Assembly (NCBI RefSeq): GCF_000208745.1
Contig: NC_030858.1
Span: 3,623,888 to 3,687,887, forward strand
Source of the DNA: Theobroma cacao
Lineage: Eukaryota > Streptophyta > Magnoliopsida > Malvales > Malvaceae
DNA length: 64,000 nt
Direction of reading: 5' to 3'
Part shown: positions 39,899-53,500 of the stretch, in pieces
Position numbering within the stretch: position 1 is the first letter of the stretch
Layout of the letters: every line of letters starts with the position of its first letter
Notes under the pieces: generated by a model
What the model was told of the DNA's origin: nothing
The model's database searches: none
The model's input: the letters and a program-made list of their open reading frames with translations, nothing else
Translations under genes and position numbers: made by a program

Positions 39899-40744
39899 CC
39901 TTAAATCTTCACCACAATGGTGAAAAGAAACCCAGGATTGAATTTGCAGGGTTTGGATCTTCCACTACATGTGCAAACACAAATTTCCACGATTAAAGCA
40001 AATGAATCAACACCTTTAAAAGAAATTGGATAAAGTCATGCATAAGGGGCACGCAAAATTCAACATAATTATTGTTTCCTTCACCTAGACCAAACTAACA
40101 GATTGCCATACTCATAATATGACAATTAAGCTAACAATCACATACTTATCATCACTATATTAACATTGGCCTGCTAGGAATGATTATGCTTTTACACCCT
40201 CTCTTTCAGAAACTGATGCAATTGACACAATTAAATAACCTTTTAGCAAATACAAATCAAGCTAATTGACTTAAGAATAGCCCAAAACAAAATAAGAATT
40301 GTTAGCTTTTAAGCTTATCTGAGGTGTAGTCAGATAACAAAATTTTATATACAGGCTTCAATTTTAACACTCTAGATCTGCAAAATTAAAGCTAGCCTAA
40401 TTTTCAATAATTCAAGCTTGATGGCCATCTAGCAATGAAAAATCCCACTCATATTAACCTTTTTTCCAATTACTAAAATGTTTAAATCTACCCCAGAAAA
40501 GTCCAATCCAAAATTCTGCTATTTCGGACCAACCACTCATTGAAACCTTAAACCATGTAAGAGAAAAAAAACCATTATCAACAATGAAACATCAAGACAA
40601 AACAGTCTCTTTCACATAAATTCTCCTCTTCCAACCCAGCTTTCATTACTCGCAAAACCATACAAGAAAAAAGAGCAAAAAAAAAAAAAAATCTTTCAGC
40701 AAAACAGAACATGCAAAAAGATTACAAAATAAAAAAGCTTATTA

Positions 40745-41149
40745 CCTGAGTATGGGGGCAGGCGTTAGCAGAGAGCCCCAAGAAGAAAAGCCATTGCAAA
40801 GGAGGAAAGGGAAAGAGGCTTTGGAGGAAACTTGGGAATGGCAAAGCAAAGCTCTCCAAACGAAAGAAATTGAAAGAGGGGAAAAAAAATGATTCCAAAA
40901 AAAGGAAAACCAAGAGGATCCCCGAAAAGACGAAATCTATGTTAGAGAAATCCAAGTTGGTGGTGTCTATGTTTTTTTTTTTTTTTTTTCCGGATTTTTC
41001 AATTGTTATGACTACGAATTCGTCGTGTCATTAATTGTCGCAGCAAAATTTTCTTTGGGTAAAGCGGCTGTGTCGGAGGATGGAGTTTTCACCCTTTTTT
41101 TCTGTTATACTTTTTCTTCTCAGAGTCACTCTGTGCCCTCTATTTATAT
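40745..41149 (-). promoter_or_regulatory. Promoter and 5' leader exon of the SAUR70-type gene
   Basis: On the minus strand TATAAATA occurs at about 41148-41141. The following stretch would be a non-coding first exon ending at a donor CTCAG|GTAATA (exon end about 40745), which pairs with the acceptor GTAG near 39965 just upstream of the coding exon. A poly-T run (plus strand, about 40972-40990) and at least one short upstream ORF lie inside this leader. Confidence 0.4.
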
Positions 41150-42155
41150 CTCCGCTGCTCAAACCTCGTCGATGGTTTTTGGATTTTGGCTGGCTGGCTG
41201 GCTGGCTCCAAAACCAAATTACTTATTATTATCTTTAATTAATAAAAATCAAGAAAGAAAAAGAGATGGATTTTGTTTTTGCTTAATTGTGTGGACTGTG
41301 GAGTGGGGGAGAGATCTGAAAAGAAAAGAAAAGAAAAGAAAAGAAGAGACGCAGTTATTATTAGCTCCACTTTTGATGACGTGTCACCATAACTACACCA
41401 ACTTTGCTTTCATTTGGTGGCCTTTTTAGCTTTGGGTGCACCTGCTTCACTCAATCTCAGTAGGACCTCAAGAGGAATTAGCATTTTACGTTGAAATTTA
41501 TTGATTTCAACTCTGAATTTTGTTAATTAAGTGGAAAATAGAAGAAGGGGGGGTTCGCTTGCATGCGTTGTCTAACAAATTTGTGTAGTTGTGATTAGAA
41601 CTCTCACATGGGCCGTGGCATAAGAGAAATCATATGCCACAATCACAAACAACTGGATTGGGTTTATCAAGCATTTTTGTTTAAAAAAAAAAGATTTCTC
41701 TTTCAACTGTCATAATTCATTAATAGAAAAAATAGTCAACATGGGAAGTCAAATTTCTTTTCTTAACTTAGACAAGGACGACTCCATAATCTTAAAAAAC
41801 TTAAAACTAAATATTTAAATTAGGCATTTTTTATGTTTTACATTAGCTATTTACATGTCGGTTAAAGAATATTTGTTACTTCTCAAAAAAAAGAATATCT
41901 GTTAATAGATCAAAAATTTTGGTATAAAAAGCCTTTATTACCAACAATCTTCAAAGTTGATAGTTTCCCTTGGGAGAGGGCAAGGCAATGGCTTAGTAGT
42001 ACTGTTAAGTGGGGCTGGCTGTTTTGACCCAAAAAAGTGGCAAATGCCCATGCCTATCAAAGTTGGTCAGACGCTCACGGGCATTTTAGGTTTGGGCCTT
42101 TGACAAATTTTTTATTCAAAAAGAACAGTATACTGATTGTTGGACTTTCCAACAT
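41150..42155. other. Intergenic region with microsatellites
   Basis: Region upstream of the SAUR70-type gene and of the tRNA. It holds a GGCT tetranucleotide tract (about 41187-41207) and an AAAAG pentanucleotide tract (about 41319-41345). A 134-codon open frame at 41025-41429 runs through these repeats and is not credible as a gene. Confidence 0.5.
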
Positions 42156-42228
42156 GGGGATGTAGCTCAAATGGTAGAGCGCTCGCTTTGCATGCGAGAG
42201 GCACGGGGTTCGATCCCCCGCATCTCCA
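42156..42228 (+). tRNA. trnA-UGC: tRNA-Ala, anticodon UGC
   Basis: Complete 73-base cloverleaf. The 7-bp acceptor stem GGGGATG/CATCTCC contains the G3:U70 wobble pair that identifies alanine tRNAs, with discriminator A. The D-arm is GCTC/GAGC. The anticodon stem CTCGC/GCGAG holds the loop TTTGCAT with anticodon TGC. The T-arm CGGGG/CCCCG encloses TTCGATC. The A-box (TAGCTCAAATGG) and B-box (GGTTCGATCC) are intact. CAA lies just upstream (42152 region), as is common for plant nuclear tRNA genes, and a T-run about 20 bases downstream can stop RNA polymerase III. There is no intron and no encoded CCA, so it is of nuclear type. Confidence 0.97.
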
Positions 42229-42269
42229 GTGTCTGTCTCTCCCTCAATTTTTTTTATACACCGTAACAA

Positions 42270-42570
42270 AGTTGTGATTGACGGGACGGCGGCGTTTTCA
42301 ATTTTGCCTCTCGACAGTGTGTTTGGACTCGAACTCTCTCCCAAGTCCCCTTCACTTTCTTCCTCAAAACGCTTGTCTCTCTCTGCGGCGCATATTATTC
42401 AAAAGTCGCTTTTTAGGACTCAAAATTCATCTAACCTCACGCCAACTGCCTTCGTCGGCGGCGACCCTTTTGTTTCAAACACTTCAAGTCGGAGCTCCCG
42501 TCTTAATATCTAACAGAACTGATTGGACCCGACCCGTTACCAATCTCCTCCGTTCATCGCGTTACATAAG
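42270..42570 (+). promoter_or_regulatory. Probable 5' leader exon of the mitochondrial ferredoxin gene
   Basis: A C/T-rich stretch ends at a donor CATAAG|GTATAT (42570/42571). An acceptor at 42808 (TTTAAACAG) lies 24 bases before the ferredoxin start codon. Together they define a leader intron of about 240 bp. The leader begins within tens of bases of the tRNA 3' end, so the Pol II promoter of this gene must overlap the tRNA gene or its terminator. Confidence 0.4.
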
Positions 42571-42831
42571 GTATATACTTTTATTATTATTATTGCAAAG
42601 CTTGTCACTTGCTCACTTTATATTGTCGTTATTTCACATTCTGAAGATTAAATATTTGTCTAAATCAGTAAGCAGCAGCTTAGCTGAATACCCAGTTGAA
42701 CTTTATTTATTAATTCGCTTTTGGAGCAAGCCCTTTTGGAATTTGATATGTTTGTTAAAGAATTGTAGTTTAAGTTCTAAGGCATATCTTCTTTTCCCCT
42801 TTAAACAGGGGTTGTTTTTCTACATCAAATT

Positions 42832-45625
42832 ATGCTAGTTTCTAGGCTTTCTAGACTTGGATTTCGTGCTGCCAAAGAGCTATCACACGGTATGCATCTA
42901 TTTTCAATTTTGGGTTAATTTCCTATGTTTTGCTTTGTATGAAATAATATATTTTGCAGATTCTTAATAATGCATGATTTGTATGATATGATCTTTATTT
43001 ACTAACTTGACTTCAAATTGCATTCTTTTTGACAGGCGGATATACGTACATATCTAGAACAAGATATAAACAAAGGCCTTGCGGGCGATACCAGCGCTCC
43101 CTGGTTAGTGATGTTTATTTTGGTATATTTCATTTTCTATCTCTTTTGAGTCACTGAGAGAAAGCAGCCTAAGGCATGGGCGGTGGTTAACCCTCACATT
43201 TGGCTGTTCTTGGCAGTGTTCTATGTTAATCTAGTGCTTATGATATGCATTACTCTGTATGGAATGGTGGAGTTTAATTGAATGCAACTGGAAAAGATAG
43301 CAGTTTATGGAGAAGTTTTAGTTGTGATAAGGAAAGATATTAGTCTCTTTATCAGCAGTTAGCTATGTTACCCAATAGTGAATAACTCTTATGCCTTTAT
43401 TAGGTGAAACATCTAGACTAGTCAATGAGCTACTAACATGATTAATCCTTTCCCTGCTTTTTATTAGGGTGATTCTGCTGTGGACAGTCTTGAAAGGAAT
43501 GACCTCTTATCATATCTACAGAAAGAACATAGTGTTGCAGTAGTTTTGTTTACTTAGGGAATGGAATAATTTGATAAATGTTACTTATACTGACAATTTT
43601 GGGATCGGTAGAGGTATAGGAAAGATGACTAAAACTTGGATGAAGGTTATGTGAGAAAATATGATAAGCACACAGGCAAACATTTGATGAGATCTGAATA
43701 GTAATAAGTTGGAGGTAACAATAGTTGCCAGAATAATTAGAAAACAACTTTAGATAAATTGAGGTTGGTATTGGTATAAACATTGATGAATGATATACGT
43801 ATCGACTATAGTTGATATTACACTAGACAGAATTGAAGAAACAGATTTCAGTTTTTACTATTTATCCAAAACAGAAAAAATGGTTATGTTTTCAGCTAAT
43901 TATAAATCTATTTTCCCATGATCTTTTTCTCTTTTTTTCAATTTTTTTGGACAGCTTGAATTACTGCCAGAAACTAGAGCCTTTCAAGGTGCCATATTTC
44001 AACAGCATCATGATTTTTCTACATCAGCTTCCAACAGTGCTTCTGAGGGAGGGGATGAACAGAAAGAAACGTGAGTTCTTTAAATAAAATTGTAACAGCA
44101 TGGTGTTAATGACTGTTAGATGAAGTTGCGCATCATTTACTTAGTTCTAATCTTCTTGCATTGGTGAATTATTTAGATTATCAAATCCTCAACTCTCTTT
44201 TTTTTTTTTGCTTTTAGTACACAGACACACACAAAAATATGAAAGAAGCAATACACAAACCTAATTTTGATTTAGAACTTCTTGGAGAGATGATGATGCA
44301 TACTTCAATGGCAGTTAAAGTTATTCTAAACTGATTCTCCTAGGAAAAGCATTTCTTTGGCAAGACTCGATATTGTTTTCACATATTTTAACATGCTTCA
44401 AGCAAGCTTGAATATTGGTGGTCAATTACTGTCTCAGCTGAGCTATGCATAGGGTAGCATCCACCGCACCAGCACGTTTTAACAGAAGGACATGTATCTG
44501 TGTATGCATCTGCCTTTAATTAGTTGTGGATTTTGTGGGTGTGGTTTTCTGGTCTACTGTCCATCTCTGCACAGTGTGCTCACACTTTTAATAGGTGGGA
44601 GATGCAGATTGCAATTTATGGCATTCAATGACTTTGAAAAGCATGGATTTTACATGCCCCAGCACTGTTCTTTAAACACATAATGGCTTTATACGTATAA
44701 ATTAAAATTGACTTTTGTTGTCATTTTGATCACACTATATTGTCTTCTTTGGCAGGATATCTGTCACATTTGTTTCAAAGGATGGAGAAGAAATGCATAT
44801 TCAGGTGCCTATTGGAATGTCTATGCTGGAAGCAGCCCATGAAAATGATATAGAACTAGAAGGCAAGGATCATGATTCATTGTTCATCCAATAATTGTGT
44901 AGTGCTCCTTGGATCCAAAATCTTCTTGGGCTAATTCATTTACTCAAAGTTCTTTTATAATGATATATCTGTCTTAAACACATTCTACTCACACGAAGGA
45001 TGCTTTAGCAATTAACATAGAACATAATGTGATTTAAGAACCTCCTTCTTGGTTTTTTTTTTTTTTTTGTGATTCAAATGCAGTTAACATGTTTTGGTAG
45101 CACAAACAGCTGGGTTAATTACTGGGGTCAATTAATTTATAGTTCATTGCTGAAATTTAATGTCTGCTTGTACTGTTGTTTCAGGAGCATGTGAGGGTTC
45201 ACTTGCTTGTTCAACATGCCATGTCATAGTGATGGTATGCTAATAGCATTATATGTTATAAAAAATGCTGTTCACTGGTTTATGGTAATTCCAAATATTC
45301 TTTTAACCGAATTATTAGGGACTAAGTATTGACCCTTTTGCTAGGACATGGAGCAGTATAATAAATTAGAAGATCCAACTGATGAGGAGAATGATATGTT
45401 GGACCTGGCATTTGGGCTTACAGAAACGTGAGTCCCTACATTATATATCTGCTAGACAAATTTTTGTGAATTTTAATCTAAATGGATTGCCATATTCTTG
45501 AACTTTTCAGGTCTCGACTGGGTTGTCAAATAATTGCCAGGCCTGAACTCGATGGAATTCGTTTAGCAATCCCTGCTGCCACTCGAAACTTTGCTGTTGA
45601 TGGGTATGTTCCAAAACCACACTAG
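42832..45625 (+). CDS. MFDX: Mitochondrial adrenodoxin-type [2Fe-2S] ferredoxin (198 aa)
   Basis: Electron carrier of the mitochondrial matrix that works with ferredoxin reductase in Fe-S cluster and biotin or lipoyl-type synthesis. Exons: 42832-42889, 43036-43103, 43955-44070, 44756-44862, 45185-45234, 45345-45427, 45511-45625 (597 nt). The first 40 or so residues are rich in Arg and Ser with almost no acids, typical of a matrix presequence. The ferredoxin domain runs from ISVTFVSKDG to the end. Cluster ligands are C119, C125 and C128 (CEGSLACSTC) and C166 (RLGCQ). The MLDLAFGLTETSRLGC block and the C-terminal PKPH match Arabidopsis MFDX1/2. Intron 4 starts with GC, not GT (GAAG|GCAAGG at 44862/44863); no GT donor there restores the conserved Glu-Gly-Ala-Cys sequence. 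Length is normal. Confidence 0.93.
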
Positions 45626-48600
45626 AACGATACAACACTGAACCCTGTTTCATTGAGCGAAGAGGATCCAGTCATCCAGTTTTGTAGCTTCTGTATTGTG
45701 TTGGATCGACGAGCAACTATTATCCTCAAGTGATTTTTTTGTATTAGTTATTACTTAATAAATTCCCAATAATCCCTTTTGTGAAGTTGATTCTATAGAT
45801 CAAATAATATTAAGGTTCCATTGACCACACTTTGTTCTACATTTATATGAATACAGACCAGGAAACTCGAGATTAATGTCAGTCTGACAGGTTCTATGCA
45901 ACTATAACGATGTGGTGGCAGCTGATAAATTATAATTGAAGTATGGTTAATCTTCTCAAAATCATGACTGATGTATTAAAGTTCATGAGTTCAATCCGGT
46001 GTCCTAGTTTCTGCCTTAAACTGATGTTCTGGTTGGTAGTGCTCCGGGACAATAGGCCTCTAGAAGTTTTATGTCTGTGGTATGAGATAAATGCTAGCTA
46101 ATTCTATATTGCTTAATTGTCTGGCAAGTTTAGATTGAAACATAGAAACAAATGGGTTGGGTGTTGATAAACAAATGGAGCACTGAGAGTCAGTGCATGC
46201 ACCTCTCAGGCAATTTTACTTCACGATGAAGAATATGATGAAAAAGAGCGTGAGAGAAAGGCATGTCTTATGGTAAATGTTGGGCAGATTTTGCGTTGCT
46301 GTCGTTTGATAGCCTGCATGGATACTTTGTCGGGCCCCCCAGATGTATCACTATCTAAATCCAATTTGATGGACTGCAACTTGTTTGACATATTCCCTTT
46401 CGATTTCTAGTTTGATTGGTAGGTTCCACCTAAATGGGCCGATTGCTCTTTAAGAAATCTCACCTTTGTTAATTACTATCAGTTGGTACGAAGGAGTACA
46501 TACAAAGGGGTTAGTAAAATTGTTACCTAAAAACTTGAAACCTTATGCTTCACGACGGCATTATTTCTTTGCAGAAAATTTTACATTATAAAATGTTTCT
46601 ACTCTATTGACTGTTGAGCATCTCAGAATTAGCATTGGAATTTGTTGCGCAAAGATCATCCTATCCGCAAACTGGCTAATGTGAATTGGGAACTGAGTTG
46701 TTGCACTGCCATTTGCTATTTGACTCTTTCTTTGTATTTATTGGTGGCATCAGGAGGCTCTCATCATTTAGATTTCGATGTTGTCATTCCTTTGTTTTGT
46801 TTGCTGCCTCCAAGGAATAGACCATTGAATGATAATTGCGTCACTGAATTTAACAAATAGAATCTGCTGAGCTTCCCCAAGACACAAGTAAAGCCTGTTT
46901 GCCCTTTTTTTTTTTTTCTTTTTTGTGACTTTGTCAATATATTCAAGAATTTGATTGAATAGTAAATGCATAATACCTATTCGAATCTCCTTGTCTAAAT
47001 TTAAAAAAAAAATTTGTGACGAATTGAAACGAAAAGCTACAGTCTATTTAAGGAAATTAAAAAAATGAGAAAAGATAAAGCAATGTTCCAGCTCATCCAT
47101 CCATTAGTACAGTAGTATTATTAATTTGCCAGCTGCTTAATTTTCTTTTGCTACAGCTTCATTGGTTTTTTTAACAGAATTGTGTACAAAAGTCAAAGCG
47201 AGTTGGTTGAGTTTTGCCTTTCAATAATGGAATCGCCACGCTCTTTCTCCATGGGAAACGACAAAGTGCCCGTCCGCTGTGGCTTTCAGATCACGCAGGA
47301 GTTTAGAGCCTGGAAAGAGGAAAGCTATCGGAAGGCGGGAGGGGAGAGAAAAAAAAAAGTTGGTAAATAGAAACTAGAAAGAACCACAAACTACAGGAAA
47401 GGATACCAAAACCCAACCAATTTGCTATTATTTTCAATTTTCTTTTTGTAACAACACCAATTGTCAAATGTTGAAACCCAATCACCAGAAAATAAATGTT
47501 AAAACAAGGCATTCACTGCACTTACGAAAAGGATACTTATTGACTTATGAGTTGAATAATTAAAGAAAGCAAGGGAATAAGTCATTTAATAATTTATTAC
47601 CTTTTGCCAAGGTCTGTGAATATGCATAACTGAAAAAGGAACGTCAAATGATTGCATAAAACTATTTTTTCTGTAATTTTCAATTTAAAGAGACTTGTAT
47701 TATAACAGTGACTGCAGTGGTAACATTTATATATGATGCAGATGCTGAACCCCTGTTAAACCCATCATAAAACTATCACTACTTAGGCTAATTCAATTTA
47801 AATGTTTTCCTAGTCTAGAACTGAGACGCGTGAATTTTACATCTCAACTACTGTATGATAAAGCAAACTGCATGAAGCTATTTGTACTAGATGCACCTTT
47901 GATCTACATGTCAAGTTTTTGTACTTTTGTTTTTCCCCTTAGAGAGTACATATTTTTTCTAACTTATTATTTAAGCAAGCCGTACAGGGACGTGGGCAAC
48001 ATCCAATTTCGCTTTCACTTTAACTTCCAAATTCATAATATTTTTCTTTTTTGGCATATGGAATTATGGATGTTATGAAAACACGTTCTGGGGTAAAAGA
48101 GGTCAATACCCGTAAGACAGATTAACATAGGAAATATTTTACTGTAAAACATGTAGTATTACTGAGATATATCAAGCAGCTAGCAGGAGAATCAAAGGGT
48201 TTGAACAAAGAGGTCAGATTCTGTTAGATAGGTATGAAAATACTATATCATTGATATGACTACTCAACTTCGAGTGCAAATGCAACAAGCCATAGCTTGA
48301 ACACGCATTGAATGCAACAACCATTAATTCAAAAAAAAAAAAAAAGGATTGCAAAATGCACACGAATTATTGAGGCTGCAGTGAAGGCAAAGTCGGTGAA
48401 ATGAATTGTGGGTGCAGCAAAAGAACTCAAGCATGGAACTTTTTTTTTTTCAACTGTCAAAGTTGTAAAGTACACAATTATAGATAAAAAGAGGGCTATA
48501 CTTCCAATTGTACTGCAAATGTTTGCAGGCCTTCTAGAAGGGCTTACGATCATACAGTTCTTTCTTACCTTCCAATAAGCTTATTTCCAACCTTCTTTTT

Positions 48601-50519
48601 TTTTTTTTATTTAAAAGATTTTGACAAATCTTATTATTTCCTACCAAAACTCCATGTCATGTCAAAATCCATACTATTAAATAGTCTGCATTTGCCAATT
48701 TTTTAATAGACACCCTTGGAATAAAATAAAGAAACCAAAATATTGTTTATGCAGTGTTATATATAGGCAGATTAGAATGTAAATTAATTTTAGTTTTTAT
48801 TTGAAGAAGAGATATGGTTATCTTTTCAATAATGTTTTTTGTGACCCAATATGCAAATATAAGTTATGGAAAAGTCAGAAAACCTATATGTTAGGGAAAT
48901 GTATGTTTCAGGAGATGATAACGTTACCTTTACCAACATGCTTTAAATTAGCAGTTCTAGCTAGTATAGTACTAGTAAAGATAGAACTCAATATTTGGTA
49001 ACATTATCTACTATTGGAGTGTCGAAAGAAGAAGGAATTAAGGAAAGAGAGCAGACATTCGACATCGGCCTTTACACAGAGATGTTGAGCAGAATTCTAT
49101 CTACTTTTCCTTTTAATTTCTAGTGTGTGTTAGACAAATTAAAGAAACGTTTCCAATGGCGAATAATGGAAGCATGGGTGAAGAGGAAGCTAATTAAGGC
49201 AGTGGCGTGTTCTGGCCATTGTTTTGACGCTTGTAGCCATAAAACTCTTAATTTAATGTTCAACAATGGAGAAAGAGAAACAGCTTTCCTCTTCCTGTAT
49301 TGAAATGGTAGCTTCAGAGAAAGGGATTGACATAGCAGAAAGTGGGCGACACGAACATGACAACTACATCAATTATATTATTAAATCTTGTTCTTGCTAT
49401 ATCAATGGCTGTAATTATGGTTCATAATTTTTCATGCAAAACCCAAAAAAAAAAAAAAACTCACCAGAAATTTCCTTGGTTTACATGCTGATTGCAACTA
49501 ATGCAATACATCTGCCATAAACAAAAGAAATTCACTTTGGCAAAGAATTGGGAGAATTGGAAAGTTTTCGTTGTTAGATCAAACTGAAATTTTCTTCTTT
49601 TTTCCCATAACCAGGTGTAGTTCGTATGATTCTGCAGGGAGCAGCTACACAACTAGGAAGAAATTCACACGATTTTGACCATGCTAAAATTATCCAAATT
49701 ACAGAATAGTATATATATATATATATATTATATTTACTCGCATGCAAAATTTCAGATTTTTTCTCTCACCAATCACCACATTGTCACTTTCTAAACCATG
49801 ACTTAATTTTCAATTTCAACCAAACAATTAAAACAGTGAAAAAATTGCTTATAAATCACTGTTTCTTTTTTCTTTTCCCTTATTAAAATCTCTAATGAAT
49901 CCGAAAGGCAACAAATTTAGAAAATACAAAGACCGCCGCTTCCTAAAAGCAGGATAGCCGATCATAAAGTTGATAAGAAAATCGCCAACCAAGAAAGAAA
50001 GAAAAAGAAAAACATTTTCTTTATACCATAATATACATATATATATACATATATATACATATATATATATATTCCAAACTCCCACCTCCCACATTGACCT
50101 CATCAACTAAGAACCTCTTCATTTGTTTGTCTTTCATTAATTTATGCAAGCAGCCCCAACTCTGATTATTCTTCTCCTCCTCCTTCCCCTTTGGATATTT
50201 GTAAATGTAAATTATTATTTATTATTAGTAGGGGAATAATATTTTTCAAGAATTTGTTTGGCAAAACCTCAACTACTCTGAAATAAGCACGACTAATCTC
50301 CGAAGCGTTGAAATCGTGTTAAGTGATCGGTTGGGAAGTGTTTGTCTTGTTTTTATTAATAATCCTCTCCCCCAATTGCATCAGAAGAACAAGAACATAT
50401 ATACAAAACAAAAAGAAAAATAACAGAAACATTAGGGAAAAAAATTAGCACCGTTACAGAGTTGTTAAAAGAAAATAAAGAGAGTTCGAAGTTTTGGAGA
50501 AAGAGGACGCACCGGATTA
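45626..50519. other. Intergenic region, about 4.9 kb, no convincing gene
   Basis: Contains the ferredoxin 3' UTR, AT-rich DNA and the RBOH promoter region. TA-type microsatellites occur at about 49708-49730 and 50029-50072. A short frame around 47230-47370 has balanced composition but no recognisable motif or splice partner. No RNA gene is seen. Confidence 0.5.
49708..50072. repeat. Two AT dinucleotide microsatellites upstream of the RBOH gene
   Basis: A pure (AT)n run lies at about 49708-49730 and an interrupted ATATAC/ATATAT tract at about 50029-50072, roughly 450-800 bases before the RBOH start codon. They are likely length-polymorphic. Confidence 0.8.
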
Positions 50520-53500
50520 ATGAAGTCGCCGGCGTCGTTTCACTCGTTTGGAAGGAGCAGTTCGAAGCTTTCAAATTACAGCCGTTCATTTGACTTACCG
50601 GATGACCTCGAAGATCTTTCTGCAGATGACTACGGCGTTGGTGGAGCAATGTTGCCGATTTTTCTAAGCGATTTGCAGAGGAATAACCAGCAAGACCTCG
50701 TCGAAGTCACGCTCGAGCTCGAGAACGACTCCATTGTGTTTTGCAGCGTGACGCCGAGTACTCCGCCGATTACGGACCAGAAGGAACCCTCCAGCGTAAC
50801 GGCTTCTTCCGGGGTTTTAGGGAGGAGTCTTTCGGCGACGTCGAGGATTCGGAGGAAGTTCGCGTGGTTAAAGTCGGGGTCATCATCGAGAGCTTCATCA
50901 TCGGCGGAGAATGATCAGGACCGTAGGATTACGGCGCGTGACGAGAGGAGAATCAAGGCTAAGCTTCAACGGACGAAATCGAGTGCTCAACGTGCGTTGA
51001 GAGGGCTCAGGTTTATTAGTAAAACGACCGGTGCAAATGACGCTGAAGAAATGTGGAGACGGGTCGAGTCCAGGTTCGAGTCGTTGGCTAAGGACGGGTT
51101 GCTTGCTAGAGAAGATTTCGGTGATTGCATAGGTTCCTACTCTCGTACTTTGTTTGGCAACTAAGAAAATAAAAAAGGAAAATTTGAATTATTTTTTCTT
51201 CTTTTTGTCTGACGTAGGGATGGTGGATTCGAAGGAGTTCGCGGTTGGGATATTCGATGCGTTAGCAAGAAGAAGGAGACAGAGAATGGGGAAAATAACA
51301 AAGGAAGAGCTTCATGATTTCTGGTTACAGATTTCAGACCAGAGTTTTGACGCGCGTCTTCAGATTTTCTTTGACATGTTCGTTCTCTTCCTTACTCCTT
51401 TTCTCTCTTAACGGTCTGGACGCTGTTTACTTTTTCTTGGCAGAATGAGTTTTTCTACAAAAGCAACGGCGACCGAGAGTTTGATCTGTGGAAATCCGGA
51501 CCAGTGATTTGAATTGATTGGTTGAGAACAGTAATTTTGAGTAGTTACTCGAGCACCTGATTTTATCCGCTACATTAAAGCTGATGGCCTATGGCCCAGT
51601 TGACGACTTGACGAGGTTGCTAGTAACTTTTCGGTTTGTGTTTCGCGGGAAGCGGACAAGATCTGATATTTAAGTTTAATTTACTTTAATTTATTAATAT
51701 TGTTGTTGATTAATGTGTTGCCGGGTTTTTTCTTTTTTTTGGGTTGCAAATTGGATGATTTAGTTGATCAAGATTTTGCAGGGCTGACAGCAACGAGGAT
51801 GGAAGAGTCACAAGGGAAGAAGTACAGGAGGTAACTTTCATTTCATTTTCTTACTTGTATCATTATCAAATGATTAGTGTTTATTTATTTTTTAATTTGA
51901 GTGGACAATCTAGCCCAGCACTAATTGGAATTACTCCCAAGAAAATATGATTAATCAACATGTATTATTTATGTTTTATTTGGTATTTTTTATTCTATGT
52001 CGACCTACAATGTCATTATCTAATTTGTTTCTCATTTATTTGATTATTTTTAAAAACACAGCTTATAATGCTTAGTGCTTCAGCCAACAAGCTATCCAAG
52101 CTGAAAGAACAAGCTGAAGAATATGCCTCACTGATCATGGAAGAATTGGATCCAGAGAATTTCGGGTACATTGAGGTAAATCATAAATGTCACGTTCAAG
52201 TTTTGATTATTTCAGATGTTTAGTTCAAATTTATTGCAATTAGTAATTCATTATCGTTTCACAAATTTATATTCTCGGATAAGCAAATAAAGTAGGACTT
52301 ATTGTGTCAATTTGGGTCCGTTTCAGTTATGGCAGTTGGAAACGTTACTTCTACAAAGAGACAATTATATGAACAACAGTAGGCCACTTAGCACAACTAG
52401 TGTTGCCTGGAGTCAGAACATTAGTTCCGCCAGGCCCAAAAACATGTTCCGAAGAGTGTGCTTTGCACTCCGGTGCTTGATGCTAGAAAACTGGAGAAGG
52501 GGATGGATTTTGTTGCTTTGGATGATGGCAATGGCTACGCTTTTTGCCTGGAAATTCATGCAATATAAAAACAGGGCAGCATTCCAAGTTATGGGATATT
52601 GCTTGTGCACTGCCAAAGGAGCTGCCGAGACTCTCAAGCTCAACTTGGCTCTAATTCTTCTGCCAGTTTGTCGAAACACTTTGACTTGGCTTCGGTCCAC
52701 TAAAGCAAGGTCCTTTGTTCCTTTTGATGACAACATAAATTTCCACAAGGTAAGAAAGGGCTATTTAATGGACTTTGTTATCGCACTCACTAACTTATTT
52801 TAACAAAATTTTTTCTCCCTCAATTTCACAGATAATTGCCTGTGCTATAGCCATTGGAGTCTTAGTTCATGCAGGAAGCCACTTGTCATGCGATTTTATC
52901 CGCCTCACGCGCTCTTCTCCAGAAAAATTTGCTCTCATAGCCTCTGACTTCAGTCATGGCAAAAGACCGACATATTTAGAGCTTTTGACTGGTGTTCTGG
53001 GCGTGACGGGGATTTCTATGGTGATTTTCATGGCCATTGCGTTTATATTAGCAACAAGTCACTTCCGCAGAAATGTATTGAGACTCCCTGCACCATTCAA
53101 CAGATTGACAGGCTTCAATGCATTCTGGTATTCTCATCATCTTCTTGGTCTTGTCTACGTTTTGCTAGTGATCCATGGAACATTCTTGTTCTTGGCCCAC
53201 AAGTGGTATCAGAGATCGGTAAGAACTTTAAGATCATAGTTCTTTTTATGAGAATGACAGAAAACTACATGCGAAGTCCTAACTATGTTGGTGATGCAGA
53301 CATGGATGTACATCTCTGCTCCATTGTTGCTTTACATGGGGGAGCGTAGTGTAAGAACGTGTAGATCAGAACATTATTCAGTAAAAATATTTAAGGTAAT
53401 TTGATTAAGTTCTTTTCTTTACTATTCTATCTAGCTAAGCTTTGTCATAAAATGATATTCATGTTTTCTGAGATATCCATGTTTTGAGGAAACAAGAAAG

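Noticed and set aside
41025..41429. 134-codon plus-strand open frame
   Set aside because: It runs through GGCT and AAAAG microsatellites, has no recognisable domain, and lies over the minus-strand promoter and leader of the SAUR70-type gene.
42278..42838. 186-codon plus-strand frame overlapping the ferredoxin start
   Set aside because: It reads through the probable leader exon, its donor site and the leader intron in a frame that does not match the ferredoxin; no domain is visible.
52413..52748. Minus-strand frame of 111 codons inside the RBOH gene
   Set aside because: Shadow of the conserved RBOH exon 5 on the other strand.
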